From Companilactobacillus ginsenosidimutans (lineage in GTDB: Bacteria > Bacillota > Bacilli > Lactobacillales > Lactobacillaceae), in the NCBI RefSeq assembly GCF_001050475.1, contig NZ_CP012034.1:1054001-1118000 (forward strand): a stretch of 64,000 bases of DNA. Reading direction: 5' to 3'. Within the stretch, counting starts at the first letter, position 1, and every line of letters begins with the position of its first letter. Made by a program: the position numbers and the translations under genes. Below are positions 46,015 to 57,143 of this stretch, piece by piece. The notes beneath the pieces were generated by a model that saw only the letters and a list, made by a program, of their open reading frames with translations, was not told the DNA's origin and did not search any database.

Positions 46015-47877
46015 TTAATCTCTTTTACGTCTGATAACAAATGCAAGCCCAGCAGCAAGTGCTAAACCAACAGCTGTCAGAATCAATGAATTTGAGTTAC
46101 TTGTTTGTGGTAATGTACCTTGTTTATTTGAATCTTGATAAGCAACATCAGGCACTAAATCATTACCTGCTTCAGTCTTATCTTTTGAGGTTTCGTTATC
46201 TTTGTTGTCTGTTGGGACATCAATCAAACCAGTATCTCCTTCGCCCTCTTCATCATCAGTTGATTCATCAACATCTGGTTCTTGAACGTCAGGTGTCTCA
46301 ACATCGGGATTCTCTGTGTCAGGTGTTTCTGGTTCCTCTACATCAGGAGTCTCAACATCAGGGTTCTCCGTGTCTGGATTTTCTGGCTCCTCAACGTCAG
46401 GGTTCTCTGTGTCTGGATTTTCTGGCTCTTCAACGTCAGGATTCTCTGTGTCTGGATTTTCTGGCTCTTCAACGTCAGGATTCTCTATATCAGGATTTTC
46501 AGGTTCTTCAGGATCTGGATCTTCTGGTTCAGGCTCCTCAACACTTGGTAACTCTACTTCAGGTAAATCAACATTTGGAAGGTCATAGTCATCTTCCTTA
46601 GTTGTATCTTGAAGATCCCATCTGTGAGTTTCAGCATTAACATTAACTTTGTCGGCAACAATGTTTCCATCTAAATTGTGGTTAACATTAATTGTGGCTT
46701 TTGGTGCAAGAACACTACCTTGAACAACCGCTTCCATATTGATAGTTCCGTGGTATAACTTGTCAGAAGCAGTACTATCAATAAAGTTCCATAGCAAGTG
46801 GTTATCACCAAAGTATTCAGTTTCTTGACTATCTCTGTCAGAACCGTCATCATATTGAATCTTAATTGGTGAATTTACAGAGTAATTAGGATCACCAGCA
46901 GTATCAACATTAATGATAATTGTTGGTCCCTTCTCATCACTGGATACACCCTTAATTTGTAGCGGTGTATTACTCTTCAATACTTCTGGATCCAAGTTTA
47001 AAATAATTTGGTTCTTTTCATTTACAACATAATCAGAAACATCAATAACACGATTATTCATGTCATCAAAATTTGAATTAGTAATAGTTTCGTTAGGTGT
47101 TGGTGCGTTGGCAAAGTTAGTTGACTTGTCAGCCAAATTTTGGAACTCTTTTGCAAAATCAATATAGTAATTACCGTTCTTGTCTTGGTAAGTTTCTGCA
47201 GAAGTCAAGTGGTCTATGTCAGTATTATTAACATTGACACGATTTGGATTACTTACATTAATATTCACGCCTTCACCGAAGATAACTTTGTTAGTTCTAG
47301 TATCACCAGCTGAGACAAAGGAACTGTTAGCAATCTTTGTAATATTTTGGATGTATGAAATCTCTTTATCCAACAATTCCTCGTGAATGTTAGTACCGAA
47401 ATTTACATTACCATCCAAATTTTTAACAGCAAGATTACCATTAGTGTGGGCGTTCAAAGTTGCATCATTTGAGAATATGTGGAAATATGCTGCAACTCCT
47501 AATGGGTTATTTGCTGCATCTGGATAGTCGTCATAAACAGAACCACCATCTGGCACTTCATCGTTTGCGACCGTAGCAACCGGTTGCGTGGAAGCTTGTG
47601 TTTTAGCGACATTTTGTCCTTGAGCGACATTATCAGTATTTTGTGTGCTTGAGTTTGCCTCAACATTCTGAGTTGCATTTTCTACTGTAACTGCAGAATC
47701 GTTATTGGCAGTGGCTGGTTGAACCTCAGCAGTTTTGACATTATCTTGACTAACTTGTCCATCAGTCGTTGTATCAGCTAATGTTGAGTTGGTAACAATC
47801 AAAAATGACAATGCTGCTGCACAAGTAGCAACATTTGAAAGTGCCCATTTTGTTCCTTTAACGTATTTTGAATTCAA
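46015..47877 (-). CDS. LPQTS-anchored surface protein with choice-of-anchor A-like domain
   Basis: This protein of about 620 residues has an N-terminal signal with a YVKGTKW motif resembling the KxYKxGKxW export signal, then a Thr/Gln/Asn-rich stretch. A domain of about 320 residues starting near LGVAAYFHIFSND resembles the choice-of-anchor A (collagen-binding-like) domain. Pro/Glu/Asp repeats (units ENPDVEEPENPDT) follow. The sorting signal is LPQTS, then a hydrophobic segment and RRKRD. AGGGGG seven bases before TTG 47877 favours that start over an ATG at 47895. It is probably a wall-anchored adhesin. Confidence 0.78.
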   Translation of the reverse strand: MNSKYVKGTKWALSNVATCAAALSFLIVTNSTLADTTTDGQVSQDNVKTAEVQPATANNDSAVTVENATQNVEANSSTQNTDNVAQGQNVAKTQASTQPVATVANDEVPDGGSVYDDYPDAANNPLGVAAYFHIFSNDATLNAHTNGNLAVKNLDGNVNFGTNIHEELLDKEISYIQNITKIANSSFVSAGDTRTNKVIFGEGVNINVSNPNRVNVNNTDIDHLTSAETYQDKNGNYYIDFAKEFQNLADKSTNFANAPTPNETITNSNFDDMNNRVIDVSDYVVNEKNQIILNLDPEVLKSNTPLQIKGVSSDEKGPTIIINVDTAGDPNYSVNSPIKIQYDDGSDRDSQETEYFGDNHLLWNFIDSTASDKLYHGTINMEAVVQGSVLAPKATINVNHNLDGNIVADKVNVNAETHRWDLQDTTKEDDYDLPNVDLPEVELPSVEEPEPEDPDPEEPENPDIENPDVEEPENPDTENPDVEEPENPDTENPDVEEPENPDTENPDVETPDVEEPETPDTENPDVETPDVQEPDVDESTDDEEGEGDTGLIDVPTDNKDNETSKDKTEAGNDLVPDVAYQDSNKQGTLPQTSNSNSLILTAVGLALAAGLAFVIRRKRD

Positions 47878-47898
47878 ATTGTAAATCCCCCTCATTCT

Positions 47899-47919
47899 TG
47901 AATAAAATGAATTTATTCA
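47899..47919. promoter_or_regulatory. Inverted repeat upstream of the surface protein gene
   Basis: TGAATAAA-ATGAA-TTTATTCA is an exact 8-bp inverted repeat lying between the putative promoter region and the start codon. It could be an operator or a weak mRNA hairpin. The surrounding 47920-48120 is AT-rich, with no gene seen. Confidence 0.35.
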
Positions 47920-48115
47920 CAACTAAAAAAATCAACCGATAATTTATCACAATTTGTGTTCAAACTCGCTTATCACTTGATAATCAAGGGTTGCATCATC
48001 TAATTAAGTTTAAAACCTCATATGGTATTTATTATAAATTGATATTTTTTGTATTAATAAATATTACAATTTGATTATTAAACAAATATTTCACAACGTC
48101 AAATATGATTGGGAC

Positions 48116-48149
48116 AAAATAAAAAAAATCTTGCAACTAAGCAAGATTT
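48116..48149 (-). terminator. Terminator after the aldo/keto reductase gene
   Basis: AAAATCTTGC (48124-48133) pairs with GCAAGATTTT (48140-48149); on the minus strand eight T follow. Confidence 0.8.
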
Positions 48150-48160
48150 TATAAAAGATT

Positions 48161-49021
48161 TTAGTCTGGTAGTGGTGTACTAGCAGATTCAGCCAACCAT
48201 TCTTTGTCATCTGGATCACCATAAATTCTCTTTCCAGTGTCCAAAGTGGCGATCTTATTCATTTCCTCATTAGTCAATTCAAAGTCAAAAATATTGAAAT
48301 TCTCTTCAATTCTTTCTTTGTGAGTTGATTTAGGAATAATAACTGTTTGACGTTGCAAATGCCATCTTAAAATAACCTGGGCAACTGTCTTGTGATGTTT
48401 AGCGGCGATATCTTTGAGGACAGCATCTTCAAAAATTCCATCTGAACCACGACCAAGTGGGCTCCATGCTTCGTGTGCAATTTCATGATCATGTAAATAT
48501 TTAACTAAATCGGATTGTTGGAAATATGGATGTGTTTCAATTTGATCAATTACAGGCTTAATTTCTGTATGCTCCATCAAATCGTCAAGATGATGTTCCT
48601 TGAAGTTTGAAACACCGATGGACTTAATTTTACCCGCTTTATACAACTCTTCCATTGCCTTCCAAGTTTCAATATAGTTGTCAGCTGGCCAGTGAATCAA
48701 ATAAAGGTCGAGATAATCTGTACCCAATTTTGACAAGGTTTTTTCAAATGCTTCCTTCGTTTCTTCATACCCGTGATCTGAATTCCATACCTTCGACGTT
48801 AGAAAAACATCCTCACGTTTTAAATCTGATTTCTTTAATGCTTCTCCAAGCCACTGCTCGTTACCGTAAAATGCTGCAGTATCAAAGTGACGATAACCGG
48901 CGTCGATGGCCCATTGAATTGCTGGCATGAAGGCATCTTTGTCTTTCATCAAAAATACACCCAATCCAATTTGAGGAATTGTTTCACCATTGTTAAAAGC
49001 AATTTCTGGTACGTCTGTCAT
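48161..49021 (-). CDS. Aldo/keto reductase, 2,5-diketo-D-gluconate reductase-like
   Basis: This 286-residue TIM-barrel NADPH enzyme has AIDAGYRHFDTAAFYGNE (catalytic Asp and Tyr), FLTSKVW (Lys), LDLYLIHWP (His) and IPKSTHKERIEENF (NADP phosphate site). It is of the AKR5 type that reduces dicarbonyls and small aldehydes. The substrate is not set. It is monocistronic and a family A element lies 88 bp upstream of its start. Confidence 0.88.
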   Translation of the reverse strand: MTDVPEIAFNNGETIPQIGLGVFLMKDKDAFMPAIQWAIDAGYRHFDTAAFYGNEQWLGEALKKSDLKREDVFLTSKVWNSDHGYEETKEAFEKTLSKLGTDYLDLYLIHWPADNYIETWKAMEELYKAGKIKSIGVSNFKEHHLDDLMEHTEIKPVIDQIETHPYFQQSDLVKYLHDHEIAHEAWSPLGRGSDGIFEDAVLKDIAAKHHKTVAQVILRWHLQRQTVIIPKSTHKERIEENFNIFDFELTNEEMNKIATLDTGKRIYGDPDDKEWLAESASTPLPD

Positions 49022-49109
49022 TTGTTTTGCCTCCTGCTTATTATTATATTTTTAGATTAACATATTTATTTGTTCGTTTGTCGAGGGATTTGGATGTTGT
49101 GGATCACTG

Positions 49110-49273
49110 CCGATTCCGGAGGAAAATCAATTTTGCGGGCTGGAACGCTGCCGGGACATTTGAAGCTAATTCAAAGATCGAATTATCTCCAAACTGCCCC
49201 TTTCACTAAGCTGACTTCGTCAGCAAAGTGAAACTTGGCGGCTGAGCCCAAATCGATTTTCCTCCTCCATCTA
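49110..49273 (+). repeat. Palindromic intergenic element, family A copy 4
   Basis: The outer stem GGAGGAAAATCAATTT (49118-49133) matches 49250-49265 with a single mismatch. The second helix is GGGCT/AGCCC (49137-49141 with 49245-49249). The inner hairpin TTTCACT..GCTGAC/GTCAGC..AGTGAAA is the same as in copy 1. It lies upstream of the minus-strand reductase gene and downstream of nothing on the plus strand, unlike the others. Confidence 0.9.
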
Positions 49274-49362
49274 AAGTAGTTAATATTCCTCACTTTTTCG
49301 TGATATTGGTGCTCTCTTGTGTTATATCAATATATTGCAGCTAAAATCAAAATCAAATACCG

Positions 49363-49399
49363 AAAAAAAAGTCGGGAGCTTGTTAGCTTCCGACTTTTT
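49363..49399 (-). terminator. Terminator after the substrate-binding protein gene
   Basis: On the minus strand AAAAAGTCGGAAGCT pairs with AGCTCCCGACTTTTT with one G-U, and further T follow. Confidence 0.85.
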
Positions 49400-49409
49400 G
49401 ATTGTTAAA

Positions 49410-50387
49410 TTATTTTGCTACTTTATCAATTTTTACTTGTGAGTGTGATAGTGATTGTTTTGATTTGATTAGTTTATATGATTTTGCATAGTTAACTGTC
49501 TTATCGTAATCAGCTATTTTGACTCTCTTGGCTTTGGCAAATTTCAAGTCTAAGTCGTTCATTGCTACGGCACCTTTTCTTGTTGCTCCTAGTTGTAGTA
49601 ACAATGTGTCAGATGGTGTTAAGCCCATCTTATTTAAGTCTTTAACAGCATCATCGAATCCGTTAAACAAATTGTTAACATCGGTAACTTTCTTGGTTGT
49701 TAAATCACTTGATACGGCGATGATATCACCATTTTTGTTGCTTGCATTTTGCTTGTTAATGACTTTGGCACCACTCTTTTTAGCATTTGAAATGAATGGA
49801 TCGGCTACTACTGCAGCGTCAACTTTCTTTGATTTCAAATTTTTTGTACGTGTGCTTTGGTCGGCGACGTTTTTAAGTTTAACGTCAGATAATTTCATGT
49901 GATTCTTTTTTAGAAGGTTCTTTAAGTACAATCTTGTACCATCCTTCTTATTGATTGCTATGGTCTTGCCCTTTAGATCGTGGATATTCTTGAACTTCTT
50001 GTTAGCAACTAAGCCGTTGTAACCTGTCACTGCTGAAGCGATTTTCCATGATTTGTTATTCTTTTGGATTGTTGTGAAGTTAACTAAATCAGTAACTGCC
50101 GCGTTAACAGTTCCTGCTTTAATAGCATCGTTTAATGCACTTGTTGTTTTATATTGTTTCAAAGCAACAGTGACATTGTGTGTTTCAAAATACTTACTAC
50201 CTTGGGCTACGTAAAGTGGTAGTGAAGCAACAGATTGTGTAGTACCAATCGTAATGGTTGTATTGGCTGAAGCATCAGTCGTTGAATCTGCCGCCTTTGC
50301 GCTTTGAGTGTTCAAAAGTGGTAATGAGCTGACTAGTAATAGTACAGCCGCAAAAATAAGACCGAGTTTTTTCATAACTCTTGTCAT
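49410..50387 (-). CDS. Secreted solute-binding protein, NMT1/SsuA-like, without transporter partners
   Basis: This 325-residue protein has a signal peptide (residues about 1-32, cleavage near SAKA-AD). An NMT1/NrtA-like periplasmic-binding fold follows: TTITIGTTQSVASLPLYVAQGSKYF, DLKGKTIAINKKDG and VDAAVVADPFI. That family binds sulfonates, nitrate, taurine or thiamine precursors. No lipobox Cys is present, so it is not a lipoprotein. No permease or ATPase gene is adjacent. AGGAGG eight bases before the ATG sets the start. The ligand is unknown. Confidence 0.7.
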   Translation of the reverse strand: MTRVMKKLGLIFAAVLLLVSSLPLLNTQSAKAADSTTDASANTTITIGTTQSVASLPLYVAQGSKYFETHNVTVALKQYKTTSALNDAIKAGTVNAAVTDLVNFTTIQKNNKSWKIASAVTGYNGLVANKKFKNIHDLKGKTIAINKKDGTRLYLKNLLKKNHMKLSDVKLKNVADQSTRTKNLKSKKVDAAVVADPFISNAKKSGAKVINKQNASNKNGDIIAVSSDLTTKKVTDVNNLFNGFDDAVKDLNKMGLTPSDTLLLQLGATRKGAVAMNDLDLKFAKAKRVKIADYDKTVNYAKSYKLIKSKQSLSHSQVKIDKVAK

Positions 50388-50459
50388 ATATAATTCCTCC
50401 TTTTTTCAATACTCTTATAATAATGTTTTTACAATGAAGTTGCTACCAAATAATAAATT

Positions 50460-50513
50460 TCCATAAAAAAAGAGGTATTTCACTCACCCATCCCGCAAGT
50501 AAAATACCTCTAA
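50460..50513 (-). terminator. Terminator after the small peptide gene
   Basis: On the minus strand AGAGGTATTT pairs with AAATACCTCT around a loop of about 20 bases, and seven T follow. Confidence 0.8.
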
Positions 50514-50532
50514 TTTTATTTTGATCTAGCTA

Positions 50533-50640
50533 TTATAGTTTGAAACCGCTGAATAATGAGCTAAATAATGATTTAACAGCACCAAATACTGAAGTGTTAA
50601 ATGTTGTAAATGAGCTGATCAAATTTGTCAAAAATGTCAT
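50533..50640 (-). CDS. Putative 35-residue amphipathic helical peptide
   Basis: A 35-codon frame starts at ATG 50640 after a very strong ribosome-binding site, GGGGGAGGAATATCC. It begins MTFLTNLISSFTTFNTS and ends SLFSSLFSGFKL. Hydrophobic residues fall at 3, 4, 7, 8, 11, 14, 18, 19, 22, 25, 26, 29, 30 and 33, the spacing of an ideal amphipathic helix with a Ser/Thr face; the net charge is about +2. It has its own promoter (TTGTTT, 17 bases, TAACAT) and terminator. There is no signal peptide. It could be a modulin-like, toxin or signalling peptide; I recognise no family. Confidence 0.65.
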   Translation of the reverse strand: MTFLTNLISSFTTFNTSVFGAVKSLFSSLFSGFKL

Positions 50641-50959
50641 GGATATTCCTCCCCCTTAAAAAAGATTTATCATATGACAAAATCTATGTTAGCACTGAAT
50701 TTCCGGAAAAACAATATTCATTTATCAAAATTAACACAATGATAAGTAACTGTAACAGAGCTGTAATTCACGTAATAAAAGTAATATTAAATAGAAATGT
50801 TTTTATCAGTCAAACTGGTGTATAGCAACTTCCAAAGCGGTTATCAAAATTTTACCGATAGTTACAATCTAATTAAATTAATTTAAATAGTATTTACTTC
50901 ATATCTTATTGTTGGTAGTTTAATAATGTTAAACCTATAAAAAGTCGGGGATATTACAT
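50641..50959. other. Promoter region between the peptide gene and the lipase-like gene
   Basis: The part next to 50640 holds the likely minus-strand promoter of the small peptide (-35 TTGTTT and -10 TAACAT at about 50675-50720). The rest is AT-rich and must contain the promoter of the lipase-like gene, but no clear boxes stand out. I see no further gene. Confidence 0.4.
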
Positions 50960-51760
50960 ATGAAGAAAAAAATATTACCTTTCCTAATTGCGATTTCAGC
51001 AGTATTCGCTTTATTTTTCGTAAAAACACAATCTGCTAATGCCGCAACAACGGTCAACAGCAACAACCCAGTATTCTTTGTGCCAGGTGCCTTTGATACT
51101 GAAGAATCATGGCAAAAAACTATTTCAAAAATCGATCCTAACAGTGAGCACACAGTAGTTAAATTTAGTGCCAATCCTTACGGACAAATATTGAGACAAA
51201 ATGTTAGAACCGTTAACAACGGTGAAAGACCTTACGTAGTCGTAACATTCCCTGTTAACGCATATCATGAAGACGTCATTGCTCAAGACGCAGACGCACT
51301 AAGAGATGCAATTAGCACATACAATCTCAAAAACAAATTTAAAGAAGCCGACATCGTAGCCCACTCAAACGGTGGTTCAATCACAACAACCTATCTAGAA
51401 AAGAATGCTGGAAAAGCAGGATTTCCATTCCACTTCAACACATTCATGTCAGTCGGAACACCATATAACTTCCAAGCAGGAAATGGCGCAGAAAACACAG
51501 CATTCCTTAACAAATTAATCGCAGGAAGTGGCCAATTACCAAAAGACCTAAACGTAATCAACGTAATCGGATCTCAACCAAAAGATTCAACATCTGACGG
51601 AGTAGTTTCAAAAGACAGTGCCGAATCAGGACGTAAAATTTTCGATGGCCAAGTAGCCACATTCAAACAAATCCACATAACAGGTGAAGATGCCATCCAC
51701 GGTAACCAAGAAGGTTCCGACACAGTAGCAGCATTAATAGCACAAGTATTGAATCTATAG
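50960..51760 (+). CDS. Secreted alpha/beta hydrolase (DUF915, lipase-like)
   Basis: This 266-residue protein has a signal peptide ending near SANA-AT. An alpha/beta hydrolase of the DUF915 cell-surface type follows: NPVFFVPGAFDTEESW (oxyanion region), the nucleophile elbow VAHSNGGSITT (GxSxG variant with AHSNGG), SVGTPYNF, Asp in GSQPKDSTSDGVVS, and the catalytic His in ITGEDAIHGN. It probably hydrolyses esters outside the cell. It is monocistronic; a family B element begins 17 bp after its stop. Confidence 0.82.
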   Translation: MKKKILPFLIAISAVFALFFVKTQSANAATTVNSNNPVFFVPGAFDTEESWQKTISKIDPNSEHTVVKFSANPYGQILRQNVRTVNNGERPYVVVTFPVNAYHEDVIAQDADALRDAISTYNLKNKFKEADIVAHSNGGSITTTYLEKNAGKAGFPFHFNTFMSVGTPYNFQAGNGAENTAFLNKLIAGSGQLPKDLNVINVIGSQPKDSTSDGVVSKDSAESGRKIFDGQVATFKQIHITGEDAIHGNQEGSDTVAALIAQVLNL

Positions 51761-51777
51761 GATGGGTTTCGGTTTCC

Positions 51778-51961
51778 GTCTCCAGAGATGAGAGGATTAA
51801 CCTGCTATGCGGACCGGACCAAGCCACAGCGCGCGGTCTTGGTCCTCGGTTTGGAGCCTTTCGAAGTTCACGAAAGTCTTCAAACTCGCCCGGTGATGTA
51901 ATATGGCTAAAGCCATAACATCACACTCATAGCTGGTTATCCGCTCATCTCTTCCGACTGA
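51778..51961 (-). repeat. Palindromic intergenic element, family B copy 2 (inverted)
   Basis: AGAGATGAG (51784-51792) pairs with CTCATCTCT (51944-51952), then GGATTAACC with GGTTATCC. Inner hairpins are GGACCAAG/CTTGGTCC (51816-51845), GTTTGGAGCCTTTCG...CGAAAGTCTTCAAAC (51849-51885) and GTGATGT..TATGGCT/AGCCATA..ACATCAC (51893-51924). It is the reverse of copies 1 and 3. Confidence 0.88.
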
Positions 51962-52053
51962 TTCGATGGTCATTTATAAAGTAGCGTCGATAACTGCCTT
52001 TATTTAACATTTGATTCAAAAAACAACTTATTATATTACAATATTGCTAAACC

Positions 52054-52105
52054 AAAAAAGCTATTTCAAACTTGATTAAATATCAGGTATGAAATAGCTT
52101 TTTTA
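52054..52105. terminator. Bidirectional terminator between the two family B copies
   Basis: AAAAAAGCTATTTCA (52054-52068) pairs with TGAAATAGCTTTTTT (52090-52104). It separates the lipase-like gene from galR. Confidence 0.8.
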
Positions 52106-52230
52106 TATATCAGTTAAAATTAATAGTGCTTTTTTTGTTGCCAACTAAGTAGTCGCGACACGATGTGGTCCACCATTATTACAAAATCGATTGAACATAT
52201 TCAAACAAATGATAAATTTCAGCGCCAAAA

Positions 52231-52413
52231 CCAGTCGGAGGGTCTGAGAAATTCACCAGCAGTGAAAGTGGCGAAATGGCGACAGCCATTACACCACCGG
52301 GCGAGTTTGAAGACTTTCGTGAACTTCGAAAGGCTCCAAACCGAGGCCAGAGACCGCACTGTGGCTCTGGCCGTCCCGCACAGCAGGTGAACTTTCTCAG
52401 ACCCGCAGACGGC
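52231..52413 (+). repeat. Palindromic intergenic element, family B copy 3
   Basis: The outer stem GGTCTGAGAAA pairs with TTTCTCAGACC, then CACC with GGTG. Inner hairpins are ATGGC..GCCAT with flanking GTGGC/ACCAC, GTTTGAAGACTTTCG/CGAAAGGCTCCAAAC, and GGCCAGAG/CTCTGGCC. The last arm is wholly different from copies 1 and 2 yet still paired. It ends 11 bp from the galR stop. Confidence 0.88.
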
Positions 52414-52424
52414 ATCAAAAACAC

Positions 52425-54921
<2,497 letters not shown>

Positions 54922-54922
<1 letters not shown>

Positions 54923-55926
54923 TAATCCTTGCCTCCACGGTCGTTGTATCCCTGTGGATGTGTTTGTTTCCAGTTCCAGGCTGTCTTGATGATTTCTTTA
55001 ACATCATCGTATTGAGGAGCCCAACCTAAAATTGTACGAGCTTTATCACTTGCAGCAACTAAAGTACTTGGATCACCGGCACGTCTAGGTGCCATAACTG
55101 CAGGAATTGGTTTACCAGTAACTTCTCTAGCAGCATCAAGCATTTGTTTGTTTGAGAATCCAGTTGAAGAACCCAGGTTAAAGGCATTGCTGTCTTTGCC
55201 TTCTTTAAGGTATTCCAATGCCAAAATGTGAGCATCAGCCAAATCAACAACGTGAACGTAATCACGAATATTTGTTCCATCTTCAGTTGGATAGTCGTCA
55301 CCAAAGATTTGTAGTTGTTCACGTTCTCCGGCAGCCACTTGCAAAATAATAGGAACTAAGTGAGTTTCTGGATGGTGGTCTTCACCAATACTTCCATCTG
55401 GCTTAGCACCGGCAACGTTGAAGTAACGAAGAGCTACGAATTTGATGCCATATGCAATATCTGACCAGTGCATAATTTTTTCCATAGCTAATTTACTTTC
55501 GCCATATGGGTTTGTTGGAATTTGTGGATCTGTTTCTTTAATTGGAATTTGTTTTGGCTCGCCGTAAGTAGCAGCAGTTGATGAGAAGACAATCTTTTTA
55601 ACATCATGCTTATGCATAACTTCGAGAAGTTTAACCATTCCAGCTGTGTTGTTATCAAAATACTTCAATGGATCCTTCATTGATTCAGGAACAATTGAAA
55701 AGGCTACGAAATGAATAACACCTTCAATATCTTCTTGGTCAAAAACGTTATTCATGAAATCTGCATCACGGACGTCACCCTGATAAAAACGAGCTTTATC
55801 ATTAACAGCATCGCGGTGTCCTGTAACCAAATTATCTACAACTGCAACGTCATATCCCTTTTCAATTAATCGATCAACTGTATGAGAACCAATGTAGCCT
55901 GCGCCACCTAAAACTAAAATTGCCAT
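54922..55926 (-). CDS. galE: UDP-glucose 4-epimerase
   Basis: GalE interconverts UDP-galactose and UDP-glucose. This short-chain dehydrogenase has the NAD motif [12 protein letters not shown] at the start and the catalytic pair in STAATYGEP...[10 protein letters not shown] (Ser and YxxxK). The ATG at 55926 is chosen because GGAGG sits nine bases upstream; an in-frame start five codons earlier has none. The length is 334 residues. It lies between galK and galT. Confidence 0.96.
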
Positions 55927-55959
55927 TTGAAATTCCTCCAATTTTTTATTTATTAACTA

Positions 55960-57126
55960 TTATTTTAACTCTAAAGGTCCATCTGAAATTTCTGCAATGT
56001 AAAAGTCTGCATCATGCCCGATTGCTTCGCGATAAGCTTTGCCAACATTTTCTTTAAAGGCATCAACTTTATCTTTTTCAACAATAGCAATTGCACAACC
56101 ACCGAATCCAGCACCAGTCATACGTGCGCCAAGAACACCAGGTTGTTTCCATGAATTTTCAGCAAGTGTATCAAGTTCTTTACCTGTAACTGCATAGTCA
56201 AAGTGTAATGAAACGTGTGAAGCTGTGACTAAGTGGCCAAATGTTGTTAAGTCATCTTTTGCCAATGCGTCAGTAGCTCTGATTGCACGTTGATTTTCAA
56301 AGACAGCGTGACGAGCACGTTTAATTAATGTTTCATCATTGATTAGGTAAGCAGCTTCATCAAATTCAGCTTCATTTAAGTCACCGAGTGACTTGATATC
56401 CAATTTTGTTTGAAGGCGACTCAATGCCTCCTCACATTCTGAACGTCTTTCGTTATATTTTGAATCAGCCAACTCACGACGTTTATTAGTGTTCATAATT
56501 ACGATAACGTGATTGCCTAATTTCACTGGTGCGTATGAGTAATCCATTGTATTTGTATCAAGTAAGATAGCTTGATCTTTTTTACCCATTCCAACGGCAA
56601 ATTGGTCCATGATTCCTGAGTTAACACCGATGTAGTTGTTTTCAACTTTTTGACCATCTTTAACTAAATCTAATTGATCAATCTTCAAATCGAAAACGTC
56701 GTTAAGAATTTCCCCCATCAATAGTTCGATTGAAGCAGATGAAGAAAGTCCCGCACCATCGGGTAAGTTACCATGAACAAACAAGTCAAAGCCATGATCT
56801 AATTTGTAACCTGATTCTGAAACTTCCTTGATCATCCCTTTTGGATAATTTGTCCAACCGGCTGATTTGTCATAAGCCAAGTCATTAATATCGAATTCGA
56901 CAATTCCCTGGTCAGGAATATTTGCTGAATACATACGAACTGTGTTGTCTTCTCTAGCTTTGTACACTCCATATGTTCCAAGGCTAATTGCACATGGGAA
57001 CACGTGGCCACCGTTGTAATCAGTATGTTCACCAATCAAATTAATACGTCCTGGTGAAAAGAACACTCTTTCAGGTTGCTCATCAAAGATTGCTGTGAAT
57101 TCTTGTTTTAACTCGCTGGTTTTCAT
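55960..57126 (-). CDS. galK: Galactokinase
   Basis: GalK phosphorylates alpha-galactose to galactose-1-phosphate. The 388-residue GHMP kinase has the galactokinase signature GRINLIGEHTDYNGG, the ATP motif GAGLSSSASIELLMG and the third motif GARMTGAGFGGCAIA. The ATG at 57126 follows GGAGG; the frame is open from 57180. It is the first gene of galKETR and is divergent from lacLM across a 290-bp control region. Confidence 0.96.
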   Translation of the reverse strand: MKTSELKQEFTAIFDEQPERVFFSPGRINLIGEHTDYNGGHVFPCAISLGTYGVYKAREDNTVRMYSANIPDQGIVEFDINDLAYDKSAGWTNYPKGMIKEVSESGYKLDHGFDLFVHGNLPDGAGLSSSASIELLMGEILNDVFDLKIDQLDLVKDGQKVENNYIGVNSGIMDQFAVGMGKKDQAILLDTNTMDYSYAPVKLGNHVIVIMNTNKRRELADSKYNERRSECEEALSRLQTKLDIKSLGDLNEAEFDEAAYLINDETLIKRARHAVFENQRAIRATDALAKDDLTTFGHLVTASHVSLHFDYAVTGKELDTLAENSWKQPGVLGARMTGAGFGGCAIAIVEKDKVDAFKENVGKAYREAIGHDADFYIAEISDGPLELK

Positions 57127-57143
57127 TTTTGAATCCTCCGGTT

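Noticed and set aside
46316..46530. Regular direct repeats that could suggest a CRISPR array
   Set aside because: The repeats are in frame in the surface protein gene and encode the ENPDVEEPENPDT units; there are no unique spacers or cas genes.
46041..46601. Long plus-strand frames opposite the Pro/Glu/Asp repeats of the surface protein
   Set aside because: They are antisense shadows of a repetitive coding region, with low-complexity Ser/Gly or Leu/Gln translations and no start signals.
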